A stretch of DNA of 33,494 bases, from NCBI GenBank assembly GCA_003151955.1, contig PLZB01000064.1:29562-63055 (forward strand), given 5' to 3'. The position numbers were made by a program, and so were the translations under genes. Positions 29,844 through 33,494 of this stretch are shown here, piece after piece (the stretch's first letter is position 1; every line of letters starts with the position of its first letter). The notes under the pieces were generated by a model. It ran no database searches. It was not told where the DNA came from and saw only the letters and a program-made list of their open reading frames with translations. This DNA comes from Acidimicrobiaceae bacterium (lineage in GTDB: Bacteria; Actinomycetota; Acidimicrobiia; Acidimicrobiales; UBA8190).

Positions 29844-31214
29844 ATGGGGGACATCGTCGGGATCCTGGCCGGGATCGTCGGGGAGGGCCACGTCCTGACC
29901 GGGGAGGCCATCTCGCCGGACTACACCCACGACGAGTGCCTGACGGTGGCACCGGTCGTCCCGCTGGCCGTGGTCCGGCCCGGGAGCACGGCCGAGGTGG
30001 CCGCCGTCGTCCGGGCCGCAGCCGAGGCCGGGGTGGGGGTCACGGCCCGGGGGAGCGCCACCGGGATGTCGGGAGCCTGCGTGGCCGACGCCGAGGGGAT
30101 CACGGTCTCGTTCGAGCGGATGAACGCCATCGTGGAGATCGACCTCGAGAATCACGTGGCCGTGGTCCAGCCCGGGGTGACCCTGGAGGAGCTGGACCGG
30201 GCCACGGCCGAGCACGACCTCGTCTACCCGGTCTTCCCGGGGGAGAACAGCGCCTCGCTGGGGGGGAACGTGGCCACCAACGCCGGGGGGATGCGGGCCG
30301 TGAAGTACGGGGTGACCCGGAGCCAGGTCCTCGGCCTCGAGGTGGTCCTGGCCTCGGGGGAGGTGATCAGGACGGGGGGGCGGTACCCGAAGTCCTCCTC
30401 TGGCTACGACCTGACCCAGCTCCTCGTGGGCTCGGAAGGGACGTTGGCCCTCACCACGGAGATCATCCTGAAGCTCCACCCCCGACTCCCCCACCGGGCC
30501 ACCCTCCTGGCCCCCTTCGAGACGCTCGGGGAGGTCACGAGGGCGGTGCCCCGGATCGTCGGGAGCGGGATCGGGCCGATGGTGCTCGAGTACCTCGACC
30601 TCCTGGCCATGGCCGGGGCCACGGCCGCGGCCGAGCTCGACCTGGGCATCCCGGCCGTCGTCCGGGACGCGGCCCTGGCCTACCTGGTGGTGGTGCTGGA
30701 GGGGACCCATGAGGACCGGGTCGAGCAGGATGTGGAGGCGGCCGGGGAGCTCCTGAGCGAGCTGGGGGCCATGGACGTCTACGTCCTGCCCCCGGGGGCG
30801 GCCGAGGAGCTGATCACGGCCCGGGAGCGGGCCTTCTTCGTGGCCAAGGCCCACGGGGCCGACGACATCGTCGACGTGGTCATCCCCCGGGCCGCCATCC
30901 CGGAGTACCTGGAGGGGGTGGCCGAGGTGGCCCGGAAGCACGGGGCCCTGGTGGCGGGCTGTGGACACGTCGGGGACGGGAACGTCCACCTCTCGGTCTT
31001 CCAACCCGACCCGGAGCTCCGGCACGAGGTGATGGCGGCCATCTTCCGGTCGGGGATGGAGCTGGGGGGGGCCATCTCGGGGGAGCACGGCCTGGGGCGG
31101 GCCAAGCAGGAGTACTTCCTCGAGCTCGAGGACCCGGTCAAGATCGCCCTCCTGGGCCGGATCAAGACCGCCTTCGACCCCCAGGGCCTCCTGGCCCCGG
31201 GACTGGCCTTCTAG
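29844..31214 (+). CDS. FAD-linked 2-hydroxyacid dehydrogenase (GlcD/D-lactate dehydrogenase type)
   Basis: A 456-residue PCMH-type flavoprotein. The FAD domain has PGSTAEVAAVVRAAAEAGVGV, ARGSATGMSGACVADAEGITV, and PGENSASLGGNVATNAGGMRAVKYG; the C-terminal FAD-oxidase domain ends with GHVGDGNVHLSVF, SGEHGLGRAKQ and IKTAFDPQGLLAPG, where the conserved histidines bind the substrate carboxylate or metal. It should oxidise glycolate, D-lactate or a related 2-hydroxyacid to the 2-oxoacid. ATG at 29844 with a GGAG-rich leader; TAGGTT at about 29805 is a candidate -10. Only 14 nt separate it from the next gene, a ThDP enzyme acting on 2-oxoacids. No glcE or glcF partners are adjacent. Confidence 0.92.
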   Translation: MGDIVGILAGIVGEGHVLTGEAISPDYTHDECLTVAPVVPLAVVRPGSTAEVAAVVRAAAEAGVGVTARGSATGMSGACVADAEGITVSFERMNAIVEIDLENHVAVVQPGVTLEELDRATAEHDLVYPVFPGENSASLGGNVATNAGGMRAVKYGVTRSQVLGLEVVLASGEVIRTGGRYPKSSSGYDLTQLLVGSEGTLALTTEIILKLHPRLPHRATLLAPFETLGEVTRAVPRIVGSGIGPMVLEYLDLLAMAGATAAAELDLGIPAVVRDAALAYLVVVLEGTHEDRVEQDVEAAGELLSELGAMDVYVLPPGAAEELITARERAFFVAKAHGADDIVDVVIPRAAIPEYLEGVAEVARKHGALVAGCGHVGDGNVHLSVFQPDPELRHEVMAAIFRSGMELGGAISGEHGLGRAKQEYFLELEDPVKIALLGRIKTAFDPQGLLAPGLAF

Positions 31215-31228
31215 AAAGGGAGCACCCC

Positions 31229-32803
31229 ATGACGGAGCCGGCGATGAACGGCGCCCAGGTCCTCATCTCCACCCTGGTCGAGCTCGGGGTGGACAGCTGC
31301 TTCATGAACCCGGGGACCTCCGAGATGCACTTCGTGGCCGCCCTCGACCGTGTCCCCGCCATGCGGGGGGTCCTGGCCCTCTTCGAGGGGGTGGCCACCG
31401 GGGCCGCCGACGGCTACGCCCGGGTGGCCGGGAAGCCGGCCGCCACCCTCCTCCACCTCGGGCCGGGGCTGGCCAACGGGCTGGCCAACCTCCACAACGC
31501 CCGGCGGGCCCACACCCCCCTCGTGAACGTCGTCGGGGACCACGCCACCTACCACAAGCAGTACGACGCCCCCCTCGAGTCGGACGTGGAGAGCCTGGCC
31601 GGGCCCATGTCGGGCTGGCTCCGCTCCACCACCCGGTCGGAGAATCTCCGGGGGGACGTCGAGGCCGCCGTCGCCGCGGCCTGGGGCCCACCGGGAAAGG
31701 TGGCGACCCTCATCGTCCCGGCCGACGTCAGCTGGCTGGAGGCCCCCACCCCGGGTCCGGTCACCCCCGTCGGGCCCCGGCCCCGGGCCGTGGACGGCGA
31801 CACCGTCGAGGCGGTGGCCAAGGTCCTCCGGAGCGGGGAGTGCTGCGGGATCCTGGTGGGAGGGCGGGCCACCCGGCGGGAGGGGCTCGTCCCGGCCAGC
31901 CGGGCCTGCAACGCCTCGGGGGCGAAGCTCCTCTGTGAGACCTTCCCGGCCAACCTCGATCGCGGGGCCGGAATCCCTCCCGTGGAGCGGCTCGGCTACC
32001 TGGCCGAGTTCATGGTGGCCCAGCTCGAGGGGTTGGAGCACCTGGTCGTGGTCGACACCCATGTGCCCGTCTCCTTCTTCGCCTATCCCGGGAAGCCGAG
32101 CTACCTCGTCCCCGAGGGCTGCCAGGTCCACGTCCTGGCCGGCGGGGAGGACGACGCCGTCGGGACCCTGGCCGCCCTGGCCGAGGCCCTGGGGGCCCCC
32201 GCCGACGGGGCCACCCTCCAGGCCGCCGGCCGGCCCGAGGTGCCGTCGGGGACCCTGACGGCCCAGGCGGCGGGGGCGATCATCGGGGCGCTGCTCCCCG
32301 AGGGGACGATCGTCTCGGACGAGTCGAACACCTCGGGGCTCTTCATCCCGGGGGAGACGGCCGGAGCACCCCCCCACGAGTGGCTGACCCTGACCGGGGG
32401 GTCGATCGGCCAGGGCCTCCCGGTGGCCACCGGGGCGGCGGTGGCGGCCCCGGACCGGAAGGTTCTCTGCCTCGAGGCCGACGGGAGTGCGATGTACACC
32501 TTCCAGTCGCTCTGGACCCAGGCCCGGGAGGGCCTCGACGTGACCACGGTGATCTTCAACAACGGCTCCTATGCCGTCCTCGAGATGGAGCTCTCCCGGG
32601 TGGGGGCGGAGGCGGGGGGACCGAAGGCCCGGGACATGCTCGACATCGGCCGGCCCGACCTCGACTTCGTCTCGCTGGCCAAGGGCCTCGGGGTCCCGGC
32701 CCGCCGGGCCACGACCTGCGAGGAGTTCGCCGAGGCGCTGGCCCGGGGCCTGGCCGAGCCCGGCCCGGTCGTCATCGAGGCCGTGGTGGGCCGGATCTTC
32801 TGA
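31229..32803 (+). CDS. Thiamine-diphosphate-dependent enzyme, acetolactate synthase/benzoylformate decarboxylase-like
   Basis: A 524-residue ThDP enzyme with PYR, central and PP domains. The activating glutamate is E53 in LALFEGVATGAADGYAR; the opening MNPGTSEMHFVAALD is typical of a subgroup often labelled acetolactate synthase. The ThDP/Mg motif is EADGSAMYTFQSLWTQAREGLDVTTVIFNNGSY (about 414-446), with A in place of the first G of the usual GDG. RPDLDFVSLAKGLG follows. A regulatory subunit is absent and the gene is coupled to a 2-hydroxyacid dehydrogenase, so decarboxylation or carboligation of the resulting 2-oxoacid is more likely than branched-chain synthesis. ATG with AAAGGGAG 8 nt upstream. 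Confidence 0.88.
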   Translation: MTEPAMNGAQVLISTLVELGVDSCFMNPGTSEMHFVAALDRVPAMRGVLALFEGVATGAADGYARVAGKPAATLLHLGPGLANGLANLHNARRAHTPLVNVVGDHATYHKQYDAPLESDVESLAGPMSGWLRSTTRSENLRGDVEAAVAAAWGPPGKVATLIVPADVSWLEAPTPGPVTPVGPRPRAVDGDTVEAVAKVLRSGECCGILVGGRATRREGLVPASRACNASGAKLLCETFPANLDRGAGIPPVERLGYLAEFMVAQLEGLEHLVVVDTHVPVSFFAYPGKPSYLVPEGCQVHVLAGGEDDAVGTLAALAEALGAPADGATLQAAGRPEVPSGTLTAQAAGAIIGALLPEGTIVSDESNTSGLFIPGETAGAPPHEWLTLTGGSIGQGLPVATGAAVAAPDRKVLCLEADGSAMYTFQSLWTQAREGLDVTTVIFNNGSYAVLEMELSRVGAEAGGPKARDMLDIGRPDLDFVSLAKGLGVPARRATTCEEFAEALARGLAEPGPVVIEAVVGRIF

Positions 32804-32805
32804 GG

Positions 32806-32849
32806 TTGACGTTCCGCCCATTGACGGAGCTTGGCCCTCCTCATAGGGT
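32806..32849 (+). promoter_or_regulatory. Consensus promoter of the last gene
   Basis: TTGACG (32821-32826), exactly 17 bp, then TAGGGT (32844-32849) is the best -35/-10 pair in the window. A second TTGACG lies 15 bp upstream (32806-32811). The predicted leader is about 43 nt and contains a good ribosome-binding site. Confidence 0.7.
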
Positions 32850-32898
32850 CAGCTCCCTGACGCGGGGCGTCAGATCGGCGAGTGAGAAGGAGCCCCCC

Positions 32899-33471
32899 AT
32901 GCTCTACAACGACATCGAAGGATCGTCGCAGTCCGACGAGGCCAAGAAGTGGAACGAGCTGGTCACCCTCTGGGAGCAGACCCAGGTGAAGTACGACCTC
33001 GAGGGACGTGACGTCGAGGACGCCATCGAGAAGATCGAGGCCATCTGGTACGACACCGACTCCGACCACGAGCAGAGCATCGTCCGCTGGAACAACTACG
33101 TGACCGGGGTCAAGCGGGTCCGGGAGGCGGCCGAGACGGCGTTGAAGGCCAAGAAGGTGGACCTCCCCGACAAGAGCTCGATGGACTGGGACGACCACGT
33201 GAAGGAGCTCGAGGAGCTCGGCGAGGGCTCCTTCGTGACGGTGACGGTCACCCTCAACACCGACCTGGGCGGCGGCCACGGCAAGGGGACCTACTGGAAG
33301 GCGAAGGGCCTGGCCAGCGGGGCCGAGTACAGCGGGACCGTCGCCGACAACACCCACGGGCTCAGCGACAGCGCCCTGAAGGGGGCCTCCTCCACGGTGA
33401 TCAGCGTCTTCGACCTCCACAACCACGAGGTCGACCTGGCCCTCGGATCGATCGCCTGGCCCAGCGTCTAA
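32899..33471 (+). CDS. Hypothetical two-domain protein, 190 residues, strongly promoted
   Basis: ATG at 32899 with AAGGAG about 8 nt upstream sets the start. Residues 1-110 are helical and highly charged (EAKKWNELVTLWEQTQVKYDL, EDAIEKIEAIWYDTDSDHEQSIVRW, EAAETALKAKKVDLP by their cores). Residues 110-190 are strand-rich and Gly/Thr/Ser-rich (GSFVTVTVTLNTDLGGGHGKG, AEYSGTVADNTHGLSD, SVFDLHNHEVDLALGSIAW). There are no cysteines, no signal peptide and no membrane segment. The lysine content and use of AAG/AAC codons differ from neighbours and suit high expression. I do not recognise the family. Nothing is seen in the last 23 bp of the window. Confidence 0.75.
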   Translation: MLYNDIEGSSQSDEAKKWNELVTLWEQTQVKYDLEGRDVEDAIEKIEAIWYDTDSDHEQSIVRWNNYVTGVKRVREAAETALKAKKVDLPDKSSMDWDDHVKELEELGEGSFVTVTVTLNTDLGGGHGKGTYWKAKGLASGAEYSGTVADNTHGLSDSALKGASSTVISVFDLHNHEVDLALGSIAWPSV

Positions 33472-33494
33472 GGGCCTGCGTGAGAACTACTTGC

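Overview
The window is a very GC-rich chromosomal segment (coding runs dominated by GCC, CTC, GAC and GGG codons) from an actinobacterium. Several traits point to the Acidimicrobiia or a nearby lineage: crotonyl-CoA carboxylase/reductase, a MarP-like protease, a SoxR with an intact iron-sulfur motif, and very frequent leaderless genes (TANNNT then 6-8 nt then ATG/GTG). The lineage is inferred from gene content, since no rRNA is present.

Layout. 1-2.3 kb: divergent crotonyl-CoA carboxylase/reductase (cut by the window edge) and acetyl-CoA acetyltransferase, both steps of an ethylmalonyl-CoA type acetyl-CoA assimilation route. 2.4-5.0 kb: a two-gene cassette of a DNA methyltransferase with an extra C-terminal domain and a PD-(D/E)XK-like protein, probably a restriction-modification or defence pair. 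5.1-6.3 kb: a secreted NlpC/P60 peptidoglycan hydrolase, closed by a large hairpin shared with the convergent recR. 6.4-9.1 kb: recR, dnaX and the SRP RNA gene on the minus strand, next to tRNA-Ser(GGA). 9.2-10.8 kb: three unrecognised minus-strand genes. 11.0-14.4 kb: a MaoC-type dehydratase, tadA, an MFS exporter and a pilin-like lipoprotein.

14.4-16.7 kb: an SDR oxidoreductase and a divergent QueA-like protein form an operon facing soxR. A near-perfect SoxR-type palindrome lies across a 19-bp promoter spacer between them, so this looks like a redox-controlled module. 16.9-20.2 kb is an accessory stretch beside tRNA-Ser(CGA): a class II Fic protein with paired operator-like repeats, a frameshifted gene remnant, and a DUF234-type ATPase with an AT-rich promoter. 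20.2-25.9 kb: an acyltransferase-3 membrane protein faces a minus-strand run of GH15 glucan/trehalose hydrolase, glucose-dehydrogenase-like enzyme, metallo-beta-lactamase-fold hydrolase and a decayed ATP-grasp gene. 26.0-29.8 kb: a MarP-like membrane serine protease diverges from an RDD protein and two PH-domain membrane proteins, an envelope-stress-like group. 29.8-32.8 kb: an FAD-linked 2-hydroxyacid dehydrogenase and a ThDP enzyme that may act in sequence. 32.8-33.5 kb: an orphan gene behind a consensus promoter.

The strongest candidates for undescribed biology are the SoxR / SDR / QueA-like module, the methyltransferase plus nuclease-like pair, and the Fic gene with its repeat-flanked promoter. 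No CRISPR array, transposase, integrase or rRNA was seen.
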